Source of the DNA: JBKDZP01 sp047971315
GTDB taxonomy: Bacteria > Bacillota_I > Bacilli_A > RF39 > UBA660
Assembly (NCBI GenBank): GCA_047971315.1
Contig: JBKDZP010000009.1
Location: forward strand, 1-12,365
Length of the DNA: 12,365 nt
Direction: 5' to 3'
Shown here: positions 1 through 5,650 of the stretch, in pieces
Numbering within the stretch: the stretch's first letter is position 1
Layout: every line of letters begins with the position of its first letter
Program-made: the position numbers and the translations under genes
Notes under the pieces: generated by a model
What the model was told of the DNA's origin: nothing
The model's database searches: none
Seen by the model: the letters and a program-made list of their open reading frames with translations, nothing else

Positions 1-570
1 AAGGCAATAAAAAAACCATACCAAATGGTAACAATAAATTATTTTTCTACAAGTGTTCAAAGATTATATAAAATTGGAACTGATGGAGAATGGCAAAATT
101 ATAAAGATACACCAATTTGGTTAAATCAAGGTGAAACAATTTATGCTAAGGGAATTGATCAATATGGAAATGAGACTAGAAGAATATCAAATTATACTGC
201 AAACTCATCAGATGCATTACCATCAGAAGTATATGATGGAAACGATAATACATATTTAAGCACATCATCAATAAAATATATGTTAGTAGACAATAGTATG
301 CAAGGAAAAACTATAAGACTTGTATCCAAAGCATCATGCATAGTATATGCTCTTAAATGTACTAATGATACTGGTGCAACAGTAACAATACAATTTTTAG
401 ATGAGAATAAGAATTTAATAAGTAAGATAGTCAAAACCAAAAACTTTGTAATAATAACTGATATGGTAACAATTCCAATAGGAACAAAATATATAACATA
501 TACTGGTATTAGCTACTATTCTAATTATACTGATTGGTTGCCTTACTTATATGAAATTACCCCACAATGA
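1..570 (+). CDS. C-terminal part of a secreted/surface repeat-domain protein (5' end outside window)
   Basis: The frame is open from base 1 to the TGA at 568-570, giving 189 residues of a longer protein; the ATG at 25 is internal (no ribosome binding site before it), so this is a 5'-truncated gene. Residues about 20-65 (YKIGTDGEWQNYKDTP, then ETIYAKGIDQYGN) look like a chitobiase/FN3-like Ig-fold surface repeat, in which a strand, a tryptophan and an 'IYAKGIDQYGN' strand recur. The remaining ~115 residues are rich in beta-strand patterns, Thr, Ser, Asn and Tyr and resemble a discoidin-like jelly-roll carbohydrate-binding or adhesin C-terminus. There is no LPXTG sortase signal and no C-terminal membrane anchor: the protein ends ...LYEITPQ. 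Role is inferred to be extracellular (adhesion or glycan binding); the domain assignment is by pattern only. A strong terminator follows, so it is transcribed separately from the downstream genes. Confidence 0.6.
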   Translation, partial: KAIKKPYQMVTINYFSTSVQRLYKIGTDGEWQNYKDTPIWLNQGETIYAKGIDQYGNETRRISNYTANSSDALPSEVYDGNDNTYLSTSSIKYMLVDNSMQGKTIRLVSKASCIVYALKCTNDTGATVTIQFLDENKNLISKIVKTKNFVIITDMVTIPIGTKYITYTGISYYSNYTDWLPYLYEITPQ

Positions 571-603
571 TTTAATTAAAATGAAATTATATATTTATAT
601 AGT

Positions 604-631
604 AAAAGATGTTTTATAAACATCTTTTTTT
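604..631 (+). terminator. Rho-independent terminator after the surface-protein gene
   Basis: Perfect 11-bp inverted repeat AAAAGATGTTT (604-614) / AAACATCTTTT (618-628) with a 3-base loop, running into a T-tract to 631. It separates the surface-protein gene from the next operon. Confidence 0.88.
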
Positions 632-684
632 CTACAAAAAAATCATTCTACTTTATATATAATATTTATAAATAGAGGTGTAAT

Positions 685-1137
685 ATGATAAAAAAAATGG
701 AAACATTTATATTGTATTCAGTAATAGGATGCATAATGGGAAACTTCATAATAAATCAATATGATAATAAAGCTACTACAACATTTAAAGAAGACAATAA
801 ATTATTATTTATAAATATAGGAATATTTGATACCATAGAACAAATGCAAGAAAAAACCACTAATTTAGCTTATTATATTTATTTAGAAAACGATACTAAA
901 TTTACTGCTTATATTGGAATTACAAAAAATAATTCTAACTTAGAAAAATTAAAAGGATATTTTTTAAATTTAGGATATGATATAAGTATAGAAGAAATTG
1001 AAGTAACAAATCAAATATTCTTAGAAGAATTTAATAAATATGAAGAACTATTAAAAGCAACAGAAAATACAAAAGCTATTCAAAGTATTGAAAATGATAT
1101 ACTAAAAAAATATGAGGAGTTAGTAATAAGTGGTTAA
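685..1137 (+). CDS. Short membrane-anchored SPOR-domain protein (SpoIIB-position protein)
   Basis: A 150-residue protein with one N-terminal membrane segment (about residues 6-24, ILYSVIGCIMGNFII) and a C-terminal extracytoplasmic part. Residues about 40-105 fit the SPOR fold: a first strand LLFINIGIFDTIEQM resembles the 'vQvGsFs' half and FTAYIGITKNNSNLEKL the 'yrVrvGpf' half. SPOR domains bind denuded septal peptidoglycan. In B. subtilis a SPOR-domain sporulation protein, SpoIIB, is encoded just upstream of maf-radC-mre, so position and domain agree, although this protein is under half the length of SpoIIB and no maf gene is present. The tail (about 110-150) is helical and charged. The start is the ATG at 685, preceded by AGAGGTG; a TATAAT at 658-663 may be the -10 of the operon promoter, but no good -35 is visible. 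It overlaps radC by 8 bases, indicating co-transcription. Family call is by pattern, moderate. Confidence 0.55.
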   Translation: MIKKMETFILYSVIGCIMGNFIINQYDNKATTTFKEDNKLLFINIGIFDTIEQMQEKTTNLAYYIYLENDTKFTAYIGITKNNSNLEKLKGYFLNLGYDISIEEIEVTNQIFLEEFNKYEELLKATENTKAIQSIENDILKKYEELVISG

Positions 1138-1813
1138 AATAAAAGACATTCCAGCACAAGATAGACCAATAGAAAGATTATTAATTAAAGGAGTAGATAA
1201 CTTAAATAATGAAGAATTATTATCAATTTTAATTAAAACAGGTACAAAAAAATATTCAGTAAAAGAAATATCAAATATTATTCTATCTAAAACAAAAAAT
1301 ATCCAAGAACTTGAAAAATTAAATTTAGAAAAATTATTACAAATTGATGGAATAGGAACAAAAAAAGCTTGTACAATTATAGCAGCAATTGAATTAGGAA
1401 AAAGAATAAATAAAAAAATAGAATCAATCAATAATATAAAAATAACTAGTTCACAAATTGTATTTGAATACTATAAAAATACAATTGCATCAAAAGAACA
1501 AGAACATTTTTTATGTATATATTTAAATAACTCAAAAAAAGTAATAAAAGAACAATTACTATTTATAGGAACTCTAAATCATAGCTTAATTCATCCAAGA
1601 GAAATATTTAAAGAAGCATATAAAGTAGGCGCTGCTTCAATAATATGCATCCATAATCACCCTTCTGGCAACATTATACCTAGTAAAGAAGACTATACAA
1701 TTACAAAAAAACTAATTGAAATTGGTAAATTATTAGGTATTAATATCGATGATCATATCATAATAAGTAAAGACAATTACTACAGTTTCTATGAAAACGA
1801 TGATATAAGATAA
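1130..1813 (+). CDS. radC: RadC/YsxA family JAB-domain protein
   Basis: A 227-residue full-length RadC-family protein. A helix-hairpin-helix is visible at about residues 66-92 (LLQIDGIGTKKACTII), followed by the JAB/JAMM-like metal-binding domain with the signature HNHPSG at 175-180 and the downstream PSKED with Asp188; the family's pattern is HxHPSGxxxPSxxD. The family was once named for DNA repair but its function in this locus is not firmly known. The start codon is GTG at 1130, with AGGAG at 1115-1119 ten bases before it; the first residues MVKIKDIPAQDRP match the usual RadC N-terminus ('..ikdlp..erPrEkl'), which supports this start. It overlaps the upstream gene by 8 bases and is followed 10 bases later by mreC. 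In Bacillus the radC-mreB-mreC order is standard; here mreB is missing between them. Confidence 0.93.
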   Translation: MVKIKDIPAQDRPIERLLIKGVDNLNNEELLSILIKTGTKKYSVKEISNIILSKTKNIQELEKLNLEKLLQIDGIGTKKACTIIAAIELGKRINKKIESINNIKITSSQIVFEYYKNTIASKEQEHFLCIYLNNSKKVIKEQLLFIGTLNHSLIHPREIFKEAYKVGAASIICIHNHPSGNIIPSKEDYTITKKLIEIGKLLGINIDDHIIISKDNYYSFYENDDIR

Positions 1814-1823
1814 AGGTGATCTA

Positions 1824-2660
1824 ATGTTTAAAAAAATAAAAAAAAAATATTATTTTATAATAATATTGATTATATTTCTAATAGTAGAAGTATTTTTAAT
1901 TAATGATAAAAGAAATTTAACTCTACCGGAAAAAGTTTTAAAAGACACAACCATTTATATAGAAAAAATAATTATTTATCCAATTAGCTTTATTGTAACT
2001 AAAATAAATGATTTAAAAGAATTAAATAATATCAAAAATAAATATAATAAACTAAAACAACAAATAGAACAAAATGAATTCTATAAAGCTAAATATGAAG
2101 AAACAAAAAAAAATAATCAAGAATTAAAATCACTATTAGAATTAAATCAAACCCTAGATGAACTAAATTATATAAATGCTACAACAGTAAATAGAAACAT
2201 TGGATTCTGGTATAATAATGTAACAATTGATAAAGGACAGAAAGATGGCATTAAGATTGGTTCAGCAGTTATAACAAATAAAGGACTAATTGGTGAAGTT
2301 ATTTCTACAACTTACTATAATAGTGATGTAAAATTAATTACAAGTGTTAGTATAAACAATAAAATATCAGTAAAAATACAAGTTAATGAAAACTTCATCT
2401 ATGGATTACTAACAACCTATAACAAAGAAGATAACTCATTTGTATTAGAAGGAATTTATGATAATACTCTAATACCAACAGACTCTTTAGTCACAACAAC
2501 CGGTTTAGGTAATAATTATCCAGCTGGATTATTAATTGGCAAAGTAAAAAGTATAACAAAAGATAATTTTGATTTAGCTATGACACTAAAAATAATACCT
2601 ACAGTTGACTTTAATAATATTAATTTTGTAACTGTACTAGAAACAAATAGGGAAGAATAA
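1824..2660 (+). CDS. mreC: Rod shape-determining protein MreC
   Basis: A 278-residue MreC. A membrane segment lies at about residues 9-26, then a coiled coil rich in K/E/N/Q at about 60-108 (LKELNNIKNKYNKLKQQIEQ...), then the beta-rich MreC core. The core shows the family's typical phrases: NIGFWYNNVTIDKGQKDGI, ITNKGLIGEVISTTYYNSDV, and TTGLGNNYPAGLLIGKVKSI near the end. MreC is an extracytoplasmic, membrane-anchored scaffold that connects the cytoplasmic MreB filament with PBP2/RodA during side-wall peptidoglycan synthesis. The ATG at 1824 is preceded by AAAGGTGAT. The stop codon and the mreD start share one base (TAATG at 2658-2662), so the two are translationally coupled. The N-terminus is short and very lysine-rich, as usual for this lineage's membrane proteins. 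Confidence 0.93.
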   Translation: MFKKIKKKYYFIIILIIFLIVEVFLINDKRNLTLPEKVLKDTTIYIEKIIIYPISFIVTKINDLKELNNIKNKYNKLKQQIEQNEFYKAKYEETKKNNQELKSLLELNQTLDELNYINATTVNRNIGFWYNNVTIDKGQKDGIKIGSAVITNKGLIGEVISTTYYNSDVKLITSVSINNKISVKIQVNENFIYGLLTTYNKEDNSFVLEGIYDNTLIPTDSLVTTTGLGNNYPAGLLIGKVKSITKDNFDLAMTLKIIPTVDFNNINFVTVLETNREE

Positions 2661-3118
2661 TGATATTTTGTATAATATCATTTATATTAGAAATGCTAAT
2701 ATCAAACTATATTCCAATATATACAAAATTATTTTTTCCATTGTTTACTCTTATATCTTTAATTCCACTTCATACAAATATAAAAAATAAAAAAAAATAT
2801 TTAATCACATCTTTTATATTAGGTTTTTTTTATGATGTAACATACACAAATACCATTATTTTAAATGCTATTGTATTTACATTAATTTCATATATAATTA
2901 TTAACTTAAATTTTAAAATATTTAATAAGATTATTAGTTTATGTATTACAACTCTATTAGTAATTATAATTTATCAAATAATAACTTATTTAATATTATT
3001 ACTTACAACTTATTTAGTATTTGAGATTCACGATTTAATTACAAGCATAACTTCATCACTTTTATTAAACATAATTTATAGTATAATTTTATTTTATTTA
3101 AATAAATATTCAAAATAA
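2660..3118 (+). CDS. mreD: Rod shape-determining membrane protein MreD
   Basis: A 152-residue, very hydrophobic protein with about five predicted membrane segments. MreD proteins diverge strongly in sequence, so the call rests on three points: direct 1-base overlap with mreC, length close to the usual 160-170 residues, and a short motif ITSFILGFFYDVTYTN that matches the family's typical 'G.l.Dv.....lG' segment in the third helix. MreD works with MreC at the elongation complex. Hydrophobic codons make the gene extremely AT-rich. The gene ends 74 bases before the next start; that gap holds an 8-bp inverted repeat (ATTTAGTT 3144-3151 / AACTAAAT 3165-3172) with no T-tract, so no clear termination. 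Confidence 0.82.
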   Translation: MIFCIISFILEMLISNYIPIYTKLFFPLFTLISLIPLHTNIKNKKKYLITSFILGFFYDVTYTNTIILNAIVFTLISYIIINLNFKIFNKIISLCITTLLVIIIYQIITYLILLLTTYLVFEIHDLITSITSSLLLNIIYSIILFYLNKYSK

Positions 3119-3192
3119 AAAAAAGTCGATTTAAAAAAATATTATTTAGTTATAAAAAAAATAAAACTAAATATATTTATGTAGGTGATAAT

Positions 3193-3813
3193 ATGGATGA
3201 AGAATATGAAAAAATAATGAAACTTAGAAAACAAATTAAATCAAGAAAAATAAAACCAAAAAAAATTAAAAATAAGAGTCCAAGCTATAAATACCTAAGT
3301 AAATTTCTGATAACTGTTGTACTAACCTTAATAATTTTAATTTTATTAAAAACAAATAAAACATTTAAAACAACATTTTATAATTATGTTTATGAACAAA
3401 ATATTTCTTTTGCAAAAATAAATGAAAAATTTGAATCAATATTTGGAACACCATTACCTTTTAAAGAAATATTTACAGATAATTCACTTGCTGTATTTGA
3501 TGAAAAACTTACATTTACAAATCAAAATAAATATAAAGATGGAGTAAAATTGACAGTTACTCAAAGTTATCTAGTTCCAGCTTTAGAAACTGGAATAGTA
3601 GTATTTGTTGGAAATAAAGAAGGTTATGGAAAAACTGTTGTAGTAGAGCAAGCTGATGGATTAATAGTTTGGTATAGTAATCTAAAAACAATTGAAGTAG
3701 AACTATATGATTATATAAAAAAAGGTAGTTTGGTAGGTGAAGTGTTAGACACAAATTTGTATTTAGTATTCATAAAAGATGGTAAACCATTAGAATATGA
3801 AGACCATATTTAA
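3193..3813 (+). CDS. spoIVFA: SpoIVFA-like protein: membrane-anchored, degenerate LytM/M23 domain
   Basis: A 206-residue protein with a lysine-rich cytoplasmic N-terminus (1-34), one membrane helix (about 35-53, LSKFLITVVLTLIILILL) and an external M23/LytM-like domain from about residue 115 (LVPALETGIVVFVGNKEGYG, then VVVEQADGLIVWYSNL). The catalytic histidines and Asp of active M23 peptidases are absent: where HxH is expected the chain reads LYLVFIKDG. The middle segment ...FESIFGTPLPFKEIF resembles the conserved linker of SpoIVFA. In B. subtilis SpoIVFA sits in the outer forespore membrane, anchors SpoIVFB (with BofA) and holds it inactive until a forespore signal arrives; a dead LytM domain is also characteristic there. 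Start ATG 3193 follows TAGGTGATA. It overlaps spoIVFB by 17 bases. I saw no clear sigma-E promoter in the 74 bases upstream. Confidence 0.82.
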   Translation: MDEEYEKIMKLRKQIKSRKIKPKKIKNKSPSYKYLSKFLITVVLTLIILILLKTNKTFKTTFYNYVYEQNISFAKINEKFESIFGTPLPFKEIFTDNSLAVFDEKLTFTNQNKYKDGVKLTVTQSYLVPALETGIVVFVGNKEGYGKTVVVEQADGLIVWYSNLKTIEVELYDYIKKGSLVGEVLDTNLYLVFIKDGKPLEYEDHI

Positions 3814-4549
3814 AATACATATTCTATATTATATTATTGCAGGCATTTGTATTATAACCGGATTATTTAAAGATTTTATCATAATATCTGCACTTACATT
3901 TATTCATGAAATAGGACATATAACTGGAGCTTATTTATATAAATGGAAAATAGACAAAGTAGTTATATTACCATTTGGTGGAGTAACTATATTTGATGAA
4001 AATTTAAATAGACCATGGATTCAAGAATTTGTTATCCTAATTTTAGGACCTATTTTTCAAATAATATTTTATGAAATAATTAAATATTTAAACCCCAATA
4101 CACATTTACTTACAACTTATCATTATAGTCTTTTAATTTTTAATTTTATTCCTATAATACCATTGGATGGTTCTAAGTTTTTAAAATTAACTTTAGAAAA
4201 ATTTCTTCCATTTAAACTTAGTTATAGCATTGTAATATTTTTCTCATTTATAATAGCTATATTTATTTTAATAATATCGATAATTAAAATAAATCTAACA
4301 ACAATTTTACTACTAATATTTTTATTTAAAGAAATACTAAATGAATACTCAAAAAGAAATCACAGATATAATAAATTTTTACTAGAAAGATATTTATTTA
4401 AATTAAATTTTTTTAAAACAAAAAAAATCATAGGTAAAAAAATAAATAACTTAAAAAGGGACTATAAACATATATTTTATATTGAAAACAAATGGGTAAC
4501 AGAAAAAGAATTATTAAAAAAAATATTTGACAGTAAAAGAAATTTATGA
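3797..4549 (+). CDS. spoIVFB: SpoIVFB-like intramembrane site-2 metalloprotease
   Basis: A 250-residue site-2 protease of the SpoIVFB type. Visible active-site elements are HEIGH (His37, Glu38, His41) in the second membrane region and NFIPIIPLDGSKFL with Asp124, the third zinc ligand. The segment VVILPFGG (56-62) and NRPWIQEFVILILGP (71-85) match SpoIVFB's substrate/loop region. Several more membrane helices follow (about 110-180), then a basic cytosolic tail with KRNHRYNKFLLERY and a C-terminal CBS-like stretch (about 195-250), as in SpoIVFB. In B. subtilis this protease cleaves pro-sigma-K within the membrane, releasing the late mother-cell sigma factor. The ATG at 3797 lies inside spoIVFA (17-base overlap) and no good Shine-Dalgarno stands before it, suggesting translational coupling to the inhibitor gene. 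The stop is TGA (4547-4549). A promoter for rplU begins inside its last codons. Confidence 0.9.
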   Translation: MKTIFKIHILYYIIAGICIITGLFKDFIIISALTFIHEIGHITGAYLYKWKIDKVVILPFGGVTIFDENLNRPWIQEFVILILGPIFQIIFYEIIKYLNPNTHLLTTYHYSLLIFNFIPIIPLDGSKFLKLTLEKFLPFKLSYSIVIFFSFIIAIFILIISIIKINLTTILLLIFLFKEILNEYSKRNHRYNKFLLERYLFKLNFFKTKKIIGKKINNLKRDYKHIFYIENKWVTEKELLKKIFDSKRNL

Positions 4550-4555
4550 TAAAAT
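4527..4555 (+). promoter_or_regulatory. Sigma-A-type promoter for rplU-prp-rpmA, inside the end of spoIVFB
   Basis: TTGACA (4527-4532, perfect -35) is 17 bases from TAAAAT (4550-4555, five of six -10 bases). Transcription would start near 4562, at the beginning of the L21-type leader. It overlaps the last codons of spoIVFB. Confidence 0.8.
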
Positions 4556-4561
4556 TCTATA

Positions 4562-4640
4562 GTGTGTAGGGCCTCACTCTACAACCACTCAAAAAAGGTT
4601 ATAAACAACAGTGTTGTACCTTAATGGTGAGTCTTAGAAA
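4562..4640 (+). ncRNA. L21 leader RNA (ribosomal protein autoregulation element)
   Basis: The untranslated region before rplU folds as nested stems: CTCAC (4573-4577) with GTGAG (4627-4631), then TACAAC (4580-4585) with GTTGTA (4613-4618), closing a large A-rich loop that contains CCACTC and AAAAAAGGTT. A structured L21 leader upstream of rplU is a known Bacillota cis-regulatory RNA, thought to let L21 or L27 repress its own operon. Position, size (about 80 bases) and hairpin arrangement fit; I have not matched the covariance model, so identity with that family rests on location and pairing. Confidence 0.7.
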
Positions 4641-4658
4641 AATTAAAGGAGGTAAAAT

Positions 4659-4961
4659 ATGAAAGCTGTTATTGAAACTGGTGGTAAACAATACTACGTT
4701 GAAAAAGGTAGTGTACTATATGTTGAAAAATTAAACGTTGAAGCAGGAGAAACTATTACTTTTGATAAAGTATTAATGACTGATTCAGTAGTTGGTCAAC
4801 CATATGTTAAAGGTGCCAAAGTAACTGCAGAAGTTCTAAAAAACGGGAAAAGTAAAAAAATTATCGTTTTTAAATACAATGCAAAGAAAAATTATCATAG
4901 AACTCAAGGTCATCGTCAACCATATACAAAAATTGAAATCAAAAACATTGAGTCTAAATAA
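4659..4961 (+). CDS. rplU: 50S ribosomal protein L21
   Basis: A 100-residue, full-length bL21. It begins MKAVIETGGKQYYVEKGSV, the family's invariant opening ('yAvietGGKQykV'), and ends with the basic KYNAKKNYHRTQGHRQPYT region ('kkk..rkkqGHRQp.T.v.I') that contacts 23S rRNA. Start ATG 4659 lies six bases after AAAGGAGGT (4645-4653), the strongest ribosome binding site in the window. The stop and the prp start share one base (TAATG at 4959-4963). GC-richer, less biased codons than neighbouring membrane genes fit a highly expressed gene. Confidence 0.98.
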   Translation: MKAVIETGGKQYYVEKGSVLYVEKLNVEAGETITFDKVLMTDSVVGQPYVKGAKVTAEVLKNGKSKKIIVFKYNAKKNYHRTQGHRQPYTKIEIKNIESK

Positions 4962-5266
4962 TGATCAAAATTGATGTAAAAAAAAATGATAATAAAATAA
5001 ACTATATATCTGTACGTGGACATTCAGGATATGATGAATATGGAAAAGATATTGTTTGTGCTAGTGCAAGTACAATAATCATAACTTCAGTAAATGCAAT
5101 ATTACGAATAGATGAATCTTCTATTACGTATAAACAAGATGAGGGCTTTATTGATATCAACATATTAAAACATACAAAAACAATCGATATTCTACTTACA
5201 AATATGATAGAATTATTACAAAACTTAGAACAAGATTATAAAAAAAATATAAAAATTAATTTATAA
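4961..5266 (+). CDS. prp: Ribosomal-processing cysteine protease Prp (YsxB)
   Basis: A 101-residue protein between rplU and rpmA, where the Bacillota L27-processing protease Prp is always found. The motif VRGHSGYDEYGKDIVCASAS carries the catalytic His21 and Cys33 (family: GHa.....DivCagvS). Prp cuts off the short N-terminal extension of L27 before or during ribosome assembly, exposing the N-terminus that reaches the peptidyl transferase centre; this cleavage is essential in Staphylococcus aureus. Here the substrate, L27, is the next gene and does carry an extension. Start overlaps the rplU stop by one base; 13 bases separate it from rpmA. Confidence 0.93.
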   Translation: MIKIDVKKNDNKINYISVRGHSGYDEYGKDIVCASASTIIITSVNAILRIDESSITYKQDEGFIDINILKHTKTIDILLTNMIELLQNLEQDYKKNIKINL

Positions 5267-5279
5267 GGAGGTGCAGTTA

Positions 5280-5570
5280 ATGAAACTTATGCAATTAACT
5301 ATACAACTTTTAGCTCATAAAAAGGGACAAGGTTCAACACAAAATGGACGTGACTCACAAGCTAAAAGATTAGGTGCAAAAGCATCGGATGGACAATTTG
5401 TTACTGGTGGATCAATTATTTATCGTCAACGTGGAACTAAAATTCATCCAGGTACTAATGTTGGTATTGGAAGTGATGATACAATATACGCGAAAATTGA
5501 TGGATATGTTAAATTTGAACGTGTTGGTAGAGATAAAAAACAAGCATCAGTTTATTTAGAAAGAATATAA
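5280..5570 (+). CDS. rpmA: 50S ribosomal protein L27 with N-terminal Prp-cleavable extension
   Basis: A 96-residue bL27, start ATG 5280, eight bases after AGGAGG (5266-5271). The in-frame GTG at 5271 overlaps that Shine-Dalgarno and is not the start. The core HKKGQGSTQNGRDSQAKRLG and TGGSIIYRQRGTKIHPG are unmistakable. Ahead of the core is a Bacillota-type extension, MKLMQLTIQLL, followed by AHKKG; by homology Prp would cut before the Ala. In well-known Firmicutes the cut site reads LQFF|ASKKG, while here it is IQLL|AHKKG, so both phenylalanines are replaced by leucines. The gene ends the ribosomal operon and is followed at once by a terminator. Confidence 0.97.
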   Translation: MKLMQLTIQLLAHKKGQGSTQNGRDSQAKRLGAKASDGQFVTGGSIIYRQRGTKIHPGTNVGIGSDDTIYAKIDGYVKFERVGRDKKQASVYLERI

Positions 5571-5595
5571 AATGAGTAATATTACTCATTTTTTT
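5569..5595 (+). terminator. Rho-independent terminator after rpmA
   Basis: AAAATGAGTA (5569-5578) pairs with TACTCATTTT (5583-5592) around a 4-base loop ATAT, then a T-tract to 5595. It starts inside the rpmA stop codon. The next promoter's -35 begins two bases after it. Confidence 0.87.
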
Positions 5596-5596
5596 G

Positions 5597-5625
5597 TTGG
5601 CAATATATAATAATTATGCTATAAT
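5597..5625 (+). promoter_or_regulatory. Sigma-A-type extended -10 promoter for the HPt-receiver gene
   Basis: TTGGCA (5597-5602) is 17 bases from TATAAT (5620-5625, perfect), and TG stands at 5617-5618 giving an extended -10 (TGCTATAAT). Start of transcription would be near 5632, 19 bases before the ATG at 5651, which excludes a longer in-frame TTG start at 5594. Confidence 0.83.
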
Positions 5626-5650
5626 TGTCCTAGGAATAGGATGTGATTAC

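Noticed and set aside
3144..3172. Inverted repeat between mreD and spoIVFA as a terminator or operator
   Set aside because: Only A/T-rich pairs, 13-base loop and no T-tract; could be chance in this base composition.
5271..5279. GTG start for L27
   Set aside because: The GTG overlaps the Shine-Dalgarno AGGAGG; the ATG at 5280 has correct spacing and gives the usual Bacillota L27 extension.
5594..5650. Upstream in-frame TTG start for the HPt-receiver gene
   Set aside because: It lies inside the terminator/promoter; the predicted transcription start (about 5632) is after it, and the HPt domain begins at the ATG 5651.
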